The notes: generated by a model not told the origin, from the sequence alone. DNA of 21,047 nt from Paulinella micropora (GCA_019918135.1 WBZZ01002668.1:1-21047); one strand, 5' to 3'; positions 1 through 9,659 are shown, counted from the first letter of the stretch. Made by a program: numbers and translations.

Positions 1-666
1 TTTGTTTTCATTTCTTTCTTTCTTTCTTTTTTTCTTTTCTTTCTTTTCTTTCTTTTCTTTTTTTTTTTTTTTTTCTTTTTTTTCTTTCTTTTCTCTTTGT
101 TTTTTTTTCTTTTCTTTTTTCTTTCTTTCTTTTTTCTTTCTCTTTTCCTTTCTTTCTTTCTTTCTTTTTCTTTTTTTTCTTTTTTCTTTTCTTTCCTTTT
201 TCTTTCTTTTCTTTCTTTTTTCTTTTCTTTTTTTCTTTTTTTTTTTTTTTTTCTTTTTTTCTTTTTTCTTTTTTCTTTTTTTTTTTCTTTTTTCTTTTTT
301 TTTCTTTCTTTTTTTTTTCTTTCTTTTTTTCTTTTCTTCTCTTTCTTTTCTTTTTTCTTTCTTTTCTTTTTTCCTTTCTTTTCCTTATTTTCTTTATTTC
401 GTTTTCTTTCTTTTCTATCTTCAATTGTTTTCTTTCTTTCTTTTCTTTTTCTTTCCTTTTCTTCCTTTTTTTCTTCTTTTTTTTCTCTCTTTTTTCTTCT
501 CTTTTTTCTCTTTTTTTCTTATCTTTTTTTCTTCTCTTTTTTCTTTCTTTCTTCTTTCTTTTTTTTTCTTTTTTTCTTTTCTTTCTTTTCTTTCTTTTCT
601 TTTTTTTTCTTTTCTTTTCTTTTCTTTATTTAACTTTTCTTCTTAAAATTTTGTTTCTTTTTCTTT

Positions 667-709
<43 letters not shown>

Positions 710-795
710 CTTTTTTTCTTTTTTTTTTTTCTTTCTTTTCTTTTTCTTTTCTTTCTTTTTTCTTTTTTCTTTTCTTTCTTTTCTTTCTTTTCTTA
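1..795. repeat. Long polypyrimidine (C/T) tract
   Basis: The plus strand is almost pure T with scattered C (CTTT, CTTTT and T-run units) for nearly 800 bases. Rare purine interruptions cluster near 383-426 and 630-650. The open frames across it encode only poly-Phe/Ser/Leu or, antisense, poly-Lys/Glu, and are compositional artefacts. The tract runs off the left edge, so its full length is unknown. Such homopurine/homopyrimidine DNA can form triplex (H-DNA) structures; that is general knowledge, not something shown here. Confidence 0.97.
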
Positions 796-1160
796 ATATT
801 TGATGTCGGACTGAGAGCCTTCCACAGTGCCCCCCCCCCCCCCCAAGCACTTGTTTGTTCGTGCTTATTGCTAAGGTTGTTCATGACATGGACAACAGAC
901 GATGCTAAGGTACATTAATTACATTAATATTGTTGTCCGGTCACCACTGGGTCAGAAACATGGTGTTTGGGTAATTAAAAGGTGTTCGAGGGGTATACAT
1001 CACCGACGTCAGGCTGACCACAAGAGCAGGCTTGATATTGGCCCCCCAAAGGCAGATTGAGACTCGCGAAAACGATGTGTGGCCTGCGCCTGGGTTTTGA
1101 TTGATTTTTTTTCTTAAAAAAACAACAATAATTTGCTATAGGATGATCCTTGAGTTCCAG
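796..1160. other. Non-coding stretch with a C15 run
   Basis: No convincing reading frame is visible. It holds a run of 15 C (830-844), then mixed unique sequence. The end, just before 1161, has a T-rich stretch and 'gttccag', which fits a splice acceptor for the gene that follows. Any upstream exons of that gene were not recognised here. Confidence 0.6.
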
Positions 1161-2578
1161 TGGGCTGGAAGAAAAGAAACCCGAAGCTAATGAAAATGGT
1201 ACGAATGTTTTGTCATTTCACCCATGATTGGTTGTTATTGCAGGTGTCGGAACGAGAAGTGGATCGCAGTGTTGCGGGAATGGATGCTGATTTGGACGGC
1301 AAGACCGACACTGAGTTTCTTCAACTCATGTGCCCAAAATTGTTGAATCTTGCTCATAGCTTGTGTCACCCCCCTCACAAGCGGAACTATATTGAAGACG
1401 TGTTGACCTTTTTCCTTCCATATGTTGGGGATCCTACGAATCCCCCCCCCCATTCTTCGAAGATACAGATGGAAGGCTTTGCTAGTTAAGGAGTTGGCAG
1501 GCAAGGCTAAGGTACGCAATTATTGCGCAAAGGGCTTTAGCTTTATTTATTGCTGCTTTTTTAGCTCTTCATGTTTATGGTGTGATAGAGGAACAGAGCA
1601 GCAGTAGAGCAAGGCTACAAACCTTTGCGCTCTTCTGATCGCCGGACCAAAAGGCCAAGGAAATTTACACCAGGTTCTTTGCGTCAACACTGTTCTATGT
1701 AACACAGTTCTCTTATGAATTTTATTGTTTGATAGTAGGTAGCAGTGACACTGCGCCTGAACCAGAGGATGAGGAGGGTGAAACTAGTGAGATGAGGTTA
1801 TAGTCGAGGAGAATACAAAAAAGAAGAAAAATTTGAAGGCAAAGCAGAAGGTGAAGCAGAAAGGTGAAAAAGGGCAAGAAGGAGCAGCCCTCCACGCCTC
1901 CGGACGAGGAATCGGAAGCCGAGGAGAAACTTGAGCAAGCCAACCAGGTCTGTTCTCACTCTGCAGCTGTTATGTTGTTGTCTAATTAATGATACATATG
2001 TAGTGTAGTACTAGTGGTTGTCTCCGAAGCCTCTTTGCAAGCGATTTTGAAGGAGGCAATGAAAGAACATAGTAGCAAAATGAATGAGAACATGGAGAAG
2101 CTTTTGAAACAGTATGAAAAGAAAGAAGCAGGGAAGGAAGGTAAAGGAAAGAACAATGGAGAACAGAGAAGGATAAGGAGACGAAGAGACTCTGGAGAAG
2201 AAAGAAAAGGCAAAGAAAAGAAGAAAAAGAAGAAAAAAAGAAGAAAAAGAAGAAAGAGACAGCTCCAGTGACTCAGACAGTGACGATAGCACTAGTACTA
2301 GTGATAGCTCTAGTAGTAGTGAGTCAGAGGAAGAAGAACAGACGAAGAAAGAGAAGAAGAAAAAGAAGAAGAAGAAGAAGAAGAAGAAGAAGAAGGAGAA
2401 GAAGAAGAAGAAGAAGAAGAAGAAGAAAGAAGAAGAAGAAGAAGAAGAAGAGAGAGCTGCACAGCAGGCTATGCAAAACACAGCCACTCGCGGTATCTAT
2501 CCATTCCCACCCAACAGCTCACCCGGCTATAATTATTATGATTTTGCTCTTGCGGCTATGGCACTCAAAAATCAGTAA
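1161..2578 (+). CDS. Multi-exon gene for a charged Lys/Glu/Ser-rich protein, function unknown
   Basis: I do not recognise the family. Suggested exons are 1161-1198, 1244-1511, about 1589-1673, 1739-1947 and about 2011-2578. They are bounded by plausible splice sites (donors at 1199, 1512, 1674 and 1948; acceptors ending 1243 and 1738), and the first intron is only 45 bp. Exon 2 encodes a globular-looking segment (..DTEFLQLMCPKLLNLAHSL..). Later exons are acidic or lysine-rich. The last has a Ser/Asp stretch (DSSSDSDSDDSTSTSDSS), long Lys then Glu runs from GAA/AAG repeats, and a non-repetitive C-terminus ending ..DFALAAMALKNQ at a TAA at 2576-2578. The frame breaks at a C10 run (1442-1451), near 1791, near 1860 and near 2190. 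These are one-base changes, several in homopolymers, so the gene is either decaying or affected by sequence errors. The composition suggests a nuclear or nucleolar protein, which is inference only. The true start is not visible. Confidence 0.5.
1199..1243 (+). other. Candidate 45-bp intron
   Basis: It begins GTACGA and ends TTATTGCAG after a T-rich stretch. Its length is a multiple of three and it contains no in-frame stop, so the frame is open with or without splicing. It could therefore also be retained coding sequence. Confidence 0.45.
2340..2455 (+). repeat. GAA/AAG trinucleotide tract in coding sequence
   Basis: Near-pure GAA repeats in the last exon of the charged-protein gene. In the coding frame they read as Lys codons (AAG), switching to Glu codons (GAA) near 2429 after a single AAA. 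Repeat-length changes here would alter the Lys/Glu runs without breaking the frame. Confidence 0.9.
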
Positions 2579-2628
2579 GTTGAGCGTTGAAGTTTCTCAA
2601 AAATACTAAAAATTAGATTTATTTGAAA

Positions 2629-2634
2629 AATAAA
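2629..2634 (+). promoter_or_regulatory. Likely polyadenylation signal AATAAA
   Basis: AATAAA lies about 50 bases after the TAA of the charged-protein gene in an A/T-rich trailer. The position suits a 3' end signal. Confidence 0.5.
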
Positions 2635-2686
2635 AAGAATGTATTGTGTAATTAAAATGTATTCTCTTTTTTACTCCTCCCGGTGC

Positions 2687-2748
2687 CTCCCCCCCCCCGG
2701 CCCCCCCCCCGGCCCCCCCCACCCCCCCCGGCCCCCCCCCCCCCCCCT
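2687..2748. repeat. C-homopolymer block (G-rich on the minus strand)
   Basis: Runs of 8 to 18 C are separated only by GG or a single A. The minus strand therefore carries several G runs of eight or more, with clear potential to form G-quadruplexes. It lies in the otherwise empty stretch 2579-2946 between two genes, which has no other recognisable content. Confidence 0.9.
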
Positions 2749-2946
2749 CTGGATCAGTCAATGTATTGACACAATTTAGCTTTAATATAACTGGCAAATC
2801 ATTTTTAATACGTTATTCAGCTTATTCAAGATTATTTTTACTAAATAAAACACATTTTCAATGTCTGAATCAAAAAGTGCAAAATCACCTGTAGGACAAT
2901 TTCGGAAAAATTGATACCCCACATTTGGCCGAATCACTTGTTCAAG

Positions 2947-3163
2947 CCTGCCGCAGCCCCGGCGTCGAGCACCGCTGAGACATCGGAAGTGGGTAGCGCA
3001 GGCTCCAACGGCGAGCAGTGGGCTTGCCTGCTGTGCACGTATTTGAATGCAGCAACGCCACCGCATGTAACGTGTGCTTATCACCCAAGCCTGCCGCCGC
3101 GCTGGCACCGGGCGCGGCCGCGGCTGCTGTTGGGCCTGTGGTCTTTCCCCCGACCTCGAGTGT
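2947..3163 (+). CDS. Exon with RanBP2-type zinc finger 1, disrupted by a 1-bp deletion
   Basis: After a putative acceptor (..TTGTTCAAG) the frame reads an Ala/Ser-rich leader and then EQWACLLCTYLNAA, the first half of a RanBP2-type zinc finger (W-x-C-x2-C-x3-N). The second half (ACNVC, then an Ala/Pro-rich tail) is present but one frame off. The finger spans 59 bases (3019-3077), against 60 for the intact copy at 3818-3877, so one base is missing between the Asn and the third Cys. RanBP2 fingers usually bind ubiquitin or single-stranded RNA. This is probably a duplicate or upstream exon of the downstream zinc-finger/TPR gene. It is either a decayed copy or a sequence error. Confidence 0.6.
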
Positions 3164-3653
3164 GATGTGATATACGTATCTGGATGGCTGTGAATGTATG
3201 TCTGTTTTTTCTGTGCGTATGAAAATTGTGTGTGGACATGTATGTGTTTTTTGGTTGCTATGCTTATGTGTTCCATGTGTGTGTATGTTTTTGTGTTGGT
3301 GTTGGTGTGATCGACATGCGTGTCTTTGCACCCTTGATATGGTTTTATGGAAAAATATGTATGTGTGTGTATGTGTGTGTGTGTATTCGTGTGTGTATCC
3401 GTGCTTGTGTTTGTGTTTCCCTGCATGTGTTCATGATTGTTCAAGGGGCTTGCTTTCAGTGCACCTATTAGCATGCGTATCTTTGCACCAATGATATGGT
3501 TGCTAATGTATGTATGTATGTATGTGTGTATGTAATGTTATGTATGTATGTATGTTGTATGTGCGTATGCGTGTGTCATACTAGATTGTGTGTGTGTGTG
3601 TGTGTGTGTGCGTCCGTGGTTGTGTTCCCATGCATGTTTGCATGCTTGTTCAG
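3164..3653 (+). repeat. GT-rich intron-like sequence with a decayed zinc-finger exon relic
   Basis: Dominated by TGTG and TATG runs, ending in a clear acceptor (CTTGTTCAG at 3645-3653). Around 3439-3490 a relic of the zinc-finger exon can be aligned by eye. It has the same TTGTTCAAG acceptor context and then ACFQCTY, followed by an immediate TAG and loss of the middle of the finger. A related fragment lies at 3311-3345 (GCGTGTCTTTGCACC against GCGTATCTTTGCACC at 3474). Both look like degenerated exon duplicates inside the intron. Confidence 0.6.
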
Positions 3654-5807
3654 GACACAAAGCAGACCGCGGTAGCACCGATGGAGGAGCAGGAGGACGA
3701 GGAGGAGGACGAGGACGAGGACGAGGAGACGGCGGAGGCCAAGAAGTTGTCTTTGCTGTGTCGGGCTGGGGAGGCGAAAGGGCAGCAGTTCGATCAAGGA
3801 CAGACCGAGGTCGAGAGTGGGCTTGCATTCAGTGCACCTACTTGAACGGCAGCGACGTCTCCGCATGTGGTATGTGCACATCGTCCAAGCCTGCTGTTGC
3901 GCCTGTTATGCGAGCAGAGACCTTGACCCGCCAGGCCGCCGCCGTCGCGGCTACATCGCCCACTCACCCAGCGCCGCACGAGGCCAAGGAGGCGAGCTCC
4001 CCGATCCCGAAGCTCGGTGTTTCGGTGTCGCTGCTGCTGGCCACGTACAGCGCTGGGAGACCGCATCGAGGACGTGGTGCGTGATCAGGTCAAGCCCGCC
4101 ACCGCGGACAAGAAATGCTCCTACGTGGAGCTGCTGGCCCGGTCGCGGGACCCGCAAGACCGCGCCGGCGTGGCGACCGCCACTGTGTTTCTTTCCCACG
4201 CCTGGAAGTACACATTTAAGCAAGTGATAGAGGCTATTGCTGCTCACTGGCCCGACAAAGACAACGTGAGAAGTCAGACCTTTCTTTGGTTTGACATATT
4301 CACAGTGAACCAGCACCAGACCTCCACGGTGCATCCGGGCTTCTGGTTCAAGGCGTTTCGGGAGAACGTCAAGACGATCGGCCGAACGGTGCTGATTCTC
4401 TCCCCCTGGAGCAACCCTGTGCCCCTGACTCGCTCATGGTGTCTATGGGAAATATTCTGCACGCGGGTGACCAAAGCCTCGTTCAAAATTTGTCTCTCTC
4501 CCACAGAGGCCAAGGAGTTACAAAAGGTGCTTGTGAACGATTTCGATTCTATTTTAGAGTCGCTCTCCAAAATCGACGTCAAGAAAGCGGAGGCGGGCAA
4601 GAAGGAGGACCAAGAAGAAATCTTGGCCCAGGTGGAAGGGATGCAAGGCGGGGCGCATGAGCTGAACAAGGCCGTGCTGGCTGAGATGCGGGCCTGGGTA
4701 GTGCAGGCGGCTCGTGACGCGCTCAAGGCTAGGGAAGGCAAACAAGACGAAGCCACTTTAACGCTCATGAATAACGTGGGCAGACTGCTTCAAGAACTGG
4801 GTGACCTTAAGGAAGCGGAGGAGTTTCTTCGGCGTGCCTTGGAAGCGAGGGAGAAGACGCTCGGGCCCGAGCACCCGGGCACGTTGATTTCGATCAACAA
4901 CCTAGCCGGCGTGCTGCTCAAGCAGGGCAAGCTGGCGAAGGCCGAGCCTCTGTACCGCAGGGCTCTGCAAGGATCAGAGAAAACGCTCGGGGCCGAGCAC
5001 CCAGACACGTTGGCTTCTGTCAACAACCTGGCCAGCTTGCTGACTGAGCAGGGCCAGCTGGCGGAGGCCGAGGCTCTGCTGCGCAAGGCTCTGCTGCGCA
5101 AGGCTCTGCAAGCAAGAGAGAAGACGTTCGGGCGGGTAACGTTGGCTTTAGTCAACAACCTAGCCGGCATGCTGCGTAAGCAGGGCAAGCTGGCGGAGGC
5201 GGAGCCTCTGTTCCGCAGTCTTCTGCAAGCAGAGGAGAAGGAGCCGGGGCACCCATCCACGTTCACTTCGGTCTGCAACCTGGGCGTGTGTCTGGAGCAG
5301 CAGGGCAAGCTGGCGGAGGCCGAGCCTCTGTACCGCAGGGCTCTGCAAGCGATGGAAAAGACGCTCGGAGCTGGGAACCCGTCCACGTTGACTTTGGCCA
5401 ACAACCTGGGCTCGTTGCTGTACAAGCAGGGCACGCTTGGCTCGTTGCTGCACAGGCAGGGCAAGCTGGCGGAGGCCGAGCCTCTGTTTCGCAGGGCTCT
5501 GCAAGGACGAGAAAAGGCGCTCGGGGCCGAGAACCCAGACACATTGACTTCCGTGTGGAACCTGGCCGCCGTGCTGGAGAACCAGAGCAAGCTGGCGGAG
5601 GATCAGAGCAAGCTGGCGGAGGCTGAGGCTCTCTACCGCAGGGAACTGCAAGCAAACGAGAGGAAGCATGGGCTTCAGCACCCAGACACGTTGGCTTCTG
5701 TCAGAAGCCTGGTCAGGTTTCTGGTCGAGCAGGGCAAGCTGGCGAGGCCGAGGCTCTTTGCGGCAGATATTTATCGGAATGAATACCGTACCGGACCGAA
5801 TTATTAA
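3654..5807 (+). CDS. RanBP2 zinc finger / RGG / TIR-like (FLSHAW) / TPR protein, 3' truncated
   Basis: The exon from 3654 reads an Arg/Gly-rich stretch (GGRGGGRGRGRGDGGG), then a complete RanBP2-type finger at 3818-3877 (W-x-C-x2-C-x3-N-x6-C-x2-C). In a second frame from 4051 comes a TIR-like region. It has VFLSHAW (4185-4205), LWFDIFTVNQHQ, VLILSPWSNPVPLTRSWCLW and a Glu (4449-4451) at the place of the catalytic Glu in plant-type TIR 'WCLxE' motifs. A charged helical linker follows, then about eight 42-residue TPRs of kinesin-light-chain type (about 4746-5743; consensus NNLA.LL.KQGKLAEAEPLYRRALQ..EKTLG). No ATG precedes FLSHAW in its own frame, so it needs the upstream exon. A 34-bp GT-AG segment (4017-4050) would join the frames exactly. 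A missing G near 5744 shifts the last TPR, and the final residues up to the TAA at 5807 come from the inverted-repeat element. The family suggests a sensor or scaffold role; the function is unproven. Confidence 0.75.
4017..4050 (+). other. Candidate 34-bp intron joining the zinc-finger and TIR-like frames
   Basis: It starts GTGTTT and ends GTACAG. Removing it joins ..IPKL to ALGDRIEDVV in frame. That is very short for an intron, so a one-base deletion in this stretch explains the frame change equally well. Confidence 0.35.
5079..5108 (+). repeat. Internal micro-duplication in the TPR array
   Basis: A 15-bp unit encoding LLRKA is repeated back to back, giving LLRKALLRKAL inside one TPR helix. 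Similar in-frame duplications are seen at about 5405-5460 (GSLLYKQGTL / GSLLHRQGKL) and 5581-5625 (QSKLAED / QSKLAEA). They show recent slippage or unequal exchange within the array. Confidence 0.8.
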
Positions 5808-5866
5808 TATTGTGTTAAACTTTCTTCAAGTTTATACTTCAAGTTATACTTCAAGTTTACACTTCT
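5772..5866 (+). repeat. Left terminal inverted repeat
   Basis: It pairs with 7411-7537 in reverse complement, with small indels. It contains subterminal CTTCAAGTTTATA-type repeats (three ACTTCAAG words). Confidence 0.8.
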
Positions 5867-7410
5867 ATTTTTAGTTCCGTTACTTCATTTTTCCGTTTAT
5901 TTATCAACTGTCATAACTTGTAGTTGTTACGTTTTCAACTGCCGTTAACAGATCAATTTATTTCCCTTTACCGGTTAGCTTTTTAGAAAATGTTAACTAT
6001 TGCCTTTTCCTCCCATATCTACGTTTTCCCCCACCTGGACGCCTTTTTCCGGTTCCATATGCAGTCATAGGAAATAATATTGATAGGTCGAAACTTAGCA
6101 ATTCCATGGAAAAGTGGTAGACTTCAGTTCTTTTTACTTCATTTTGGTGAGTCAGACTGACTTGAAAATCGGGGCCTGAGTCTGCACTGCAACACAACTC
6201 TTACCAACTCGAAATCTTCTTCAACTTCATCAGTAGTAGTTCTCAGAATAATTTGTCACATGATTGTTTCGCAAGGGACAAACAGACTCAGTCATGCAAG
6301 TATACTACTGACTGAATAAGTTGAACTGAAATCGACCGATCCAGAGTACTCTTCAGCTGAAAAATATAGGGAAATTCCGAGTGAATTGTAAGTCTTGACT
6401 AACCCCCTGCGAGGAAATTACCAACGGGCATTCAATTGAATACTCACACGGCTGTCATAATTTTAACCTCAAAATATTTCCGACTCGGGTCAGGGAAGTT
6501 CAAAAAAAATTTACCAAAAGACTCGAAACGTCGAGAGGAGCCTCAATCTAACGGACCTGCCAAAAAGAGTGAAACTTGAAGTCAACTGTGATGATTTTGG
6601 CCGGTCGTTAAAGTGCTCAGTCTGATACAAATGTAATGCGGCCCCCAGTGATAGCTCGTATAAAGTTGAAAGTCGGTAATACAACCAAACACAGTCCTCA
6701 AAAGATGAGAATGATGTCTCGTTGTTGCATATGTTTAGCTCAGTAAAGCCGAAAAAAAAACGACAACAGACCAGGAATAAAATGGCATTAGGTCCAATCG
6801 GACAAACGATACTGGAAAAAGTGTATTTTTACCTGCTATCCCGGCGGGGGGTGATGCCTACATTCGGTAATATTAATATCGTCATAGACAGGTGCGTGAG
6901 ATAAAAACTGTTCAAGTTCCAGTTTGCGTATTGCTGTAATAAACCATTTTCCCAAGGCTCAGCTCATAACCGTTGATACTACAGGTATAGACCGGTCCGA
7001 GCCACACACGGACCTTATTAATACCTCACCTTTCACTGCGGTTCGCCGGAAGACTCCGTTAGAAGTCAGGTTGCATACAGACACTAACCCATGCCTTTAA
7101 TCCGAAGGCATCACTGACTCCACTCAGAACTCATCGAACTACCAGACAGCAGTGAACTAAACTTCTGACTAAGTGCGCGAGTAATTGTAACTGCTACTCA
7201 ATGTTACTATGATGGTCCAGTACACAATGAATAACTTTCATAGTGTAACGGGCACAATTGACTATGAACTATAATATTCCGCAGTAACCGTTACTCCTAA
7301 TTGTGACTTAATAAAAGTGAACCGTAGGCTGCCACTCAACTTCCGTTCAGTCAAACAGTAGCCTCCGCCTACAGACTTGAAATGCCAGAGTCATAACTCG
7401 GACTTAATAC

Positions 7411-7537
7411 CAACTTGAAGTTTGACAATCCAACGTAAACTTGAAGTAAAACTTGGCTTGAAGTATAAACTTGAAAAAAGTTTAACACAATATATATTAA
7501 TAATCATCTTCGGTCCGGTACGGTATTCATTTCGATA
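7411..7537 (-). repeat. Right terminal inverted repeat
   Basis: This is the reverse complement of the left terminus, slightly longer through extra ACTTGAAGT subunits and a few inserted bases in the TTATTAATATATATTG stretch. The minus-strand frame here reads YRNEYRTGP, the same residues that end the truncated TPR protein on the other side. Confidence 0.8.
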
Positions 7538-8239
7538 CTCCATCCCTATTTTTGATTTATTTCTACAGGGTAGGATTATTAACATCAACTTGAGCTGAGC
7601 CGGTTTCAAATTGATTCAACTACAGTCCGCCGTCCGTGACTCTGACTTTTCCTTGAAGGTATTAAGTTGTGTGGCCACACTTTTATGTAATTCATATCCT
7701 TCGGCAATACAGTCAGTGGCTTTGAAATCTCAGGCATATGGGTTGACTCCAGTGAGAAAAATATCTCAGAAAAAAATAAATATGTCCGCATAAGCTTAGC
7801 AAAAGATACTATTATGGCAATATCCAACTCAGTGAAGACTAGGCAATGTTGGCGCATCTATTTCCAACTTGGAGTGGCAAAAATCATTCAACTCGACTTC
7901 GATCTCAGATTCCTCGAGCAACAGTAGTCACTGTGATGACACTCCTGAAGATGCCGTCTAAAAGCTCGAGAAAGGCGTTCAACCGACGTGCTCAGAACAG
8001 TGTGGTATCTCAACATAATCGAGAAACACCACAATAATGTGTGTAAGTCACTTTGACCTGGTATGAAGTCTACCATCGATGATAATGGAAAATTCCGCTT
8101 GTCTGTAGGCATAATCGAGGATCATGGAAACGCAACGCAAAGGTTGGAGCAATGATTAAGGACAATGAAGCAGGCGAGTCGGACAACTTGATTTGGCTCG
8201 TGCTTTAGGAAGCATGAGCATAAGTACTGACCACCTCCA
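7538..8239. other. Gene-less unique sequence
   Basis: Mixed, slightly A/T-rich sequence with no frame above about 83 codons and no recognisable motif on either strand. It may be the flank of the inverted-repeat element or an older degenerate repeat. I see nothing specific in it. Confidence 0.5.
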
Positions 8240-8552
<313 letters not shown>

Positions 8553-8905
8553 CCACTGCAGAAGTCTGCAGTCAACTTGGCTAGAGTAGCATTCTTTGAT
8601 CCAATATGAAAGTCAGGAAAGTAAGTTCAAAAGAACTGTGAAAACCCTGAAAAGTAAAAGACCCGACTACAATGTGTGGGGTTCCAAAAATTGTCCTTGC
8701 AAGTCTCCCAACTCTGAACTTCACGGCAGTGGCTTTTCTTTCTGATTTTTACCCACTTCAGAGCCGGGTCCAAATAGCTGTTTTTTGGATTGGCGACAAT
8801 ACCCAATTACCAATTGTCAGCGCTCGTTTTGGGAAAAGGTCAACTTTCCAGGTTTCCTGGTTTTTGGAGGTCTTGGGTCCAAAAATTTGAATCAAATTCT
8901 TTTTC

Positions 8906-8938
8906 AACAACCCCCAACCCCAATCCCCAACCCCCAAC
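8906..8938 (-). other. G-quadruplex motif, telomere-like
   Basis: The minus strand reads G5-TT-G4-ATT-G4-TT-G5, four G runs with 2-3 base loops. It resembles two to three copies of the TTGGGG type of telomere repeat but is far too short to be a telomere. Confidence 0.75.
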
Positions 8939-9084
8939 GTTCCGATCCAATCCCAACCAGATCTAGAATTGCAACCCGACGCAGAGAACGATCTAGAGAA
9001 ATTTACTCTGCCGGCCATGGAGACTTCGCGTTTGGCATGCGATCGCGAGGGCACTCATGAGCTCGAATCAAGTCTGGAGCTGCA

Positions 9085-9187
9085 AAGTGGTACTCATGAA
9101 ATCGGAATTTAATGTATCCGATCTAGAACCCATCATGGCATGATCATGATACATTCGGATTCAGGATCCATCATTGGCATACCACTT
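9085..9187. repeat. Imperfect long hairpin
   Basis: Two nested inverted pairs share one axis: AAGTGGTA (9085-9092) with TACCACTT (9180-9187), and AATGTATC (9111-9118) with GATACATT (9148-9155). A CATGATCATG palindrome lies near the centre. Confidence 0.5.
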
Positions 9188-9659
9188 GTAGTACTAGTAC
9201 TGCTAGGGGCTAATCAAATCTGGAGTTAGCTAGTAACACCACACGTTCGATGTATGTAGGTTAAGTTGCACTCATGATCAGCTGCACAGGAATCAAGGAA
9301 TGAGGAAGGAATCAACTTATCAAGGAATGAGGAAGGAATCATGGCAGCTCGCTTGTGATTCTATAATTTCGATACGCATCATACCTATCATATGCCTGTA
9401 CATGCACAGGCAATCTCAAGCGTCGTCACGGCTCCTGGAAGGTGATGGCGATCGCAGTGATCATGACGTGTGTGATCCTCGGAGCTTCGGCGCTCTACCC
9501 CGTTCTTAAACAAAGCGACGCTGCTTCCTCAAATCTAGAGGTTGCCATACATCCACATGCAACCACACAGCTTCCGTCAGCTGCTTGGTATTAAATATCA
9601 TATATAATATATTACAAATAAATATATCACAACCCGTGCTCATGTAATTTGGTGATAAA

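Larger units (their letters stand above)
5772..7537. mobile_element. Non-autonomous element with long terminal inverted repeats (about 1.77 kb)
   Basis: The left end (5772-5866) and the reverse complement of the right end (about 7411-7537) match closely, starting TATCG-AATGAATACC. They share the block GAATACCGTACCGGACCGAA (the right copy diverges after the last GAA), then TTATTAATAT, TGTGTTAAACTTT and repeated ACTTCAAGTTTA subunits. The interior has no open frame over about 65 codons and no transposase motif, so it looks non-autonomous (MITE-like or a deletion derivative). The left end lies inside the last TPR of the preceding gene, and no TPR sequence resumes on the right. No convincing target-site duplication was seen, so the superfamily is undetermined. 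Confidence 0.75.
8553..9659. other. Gene-less stretch with scattered small repeats
   Basis: No convincing gene is seen; the longest frames (72-98 codons) overlap on opposite strands and have no family features. It contains a G-quadruplex motif on the minus strand (8906-8938), an imperfect long hairpin (9085-9187), a 23-bp direct repeat (9292-9314 and 9319-9341), and an A/T-rich patch at about 9590-9650. Confidence 0.55.

Noticed and set aside
2..850. Long poly-Phe/Ser and antisense poly-Lys/Glu reading frames
   Set aside because: They are produced by the polypyrimidine composition, with no start context or domain.
4790..5681. Long antisense and off-frame ORFs opposite the TPR array
   Set aside because: They are shadows of a GC-biased repeat; the sense frame has TPR consensus and the antisense ones have no family features.
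6722..6904. Coding capacity for a transposase inside the inverted-repeat element
   Set aside because: The longest frames are 60-66 codons with no catalytic motif, so the element was called non-autonomous.
8906..8938. Chromosome end (telomere)
   Set aside because: Only about 30 bases and interior to the window.
8672..9060. Overlapping ORFs of 72-98 codons on both strands
   Set aside because: No domain, no codon pattern and no splice or polyadenylation context; they overlap one another on opposite strands.
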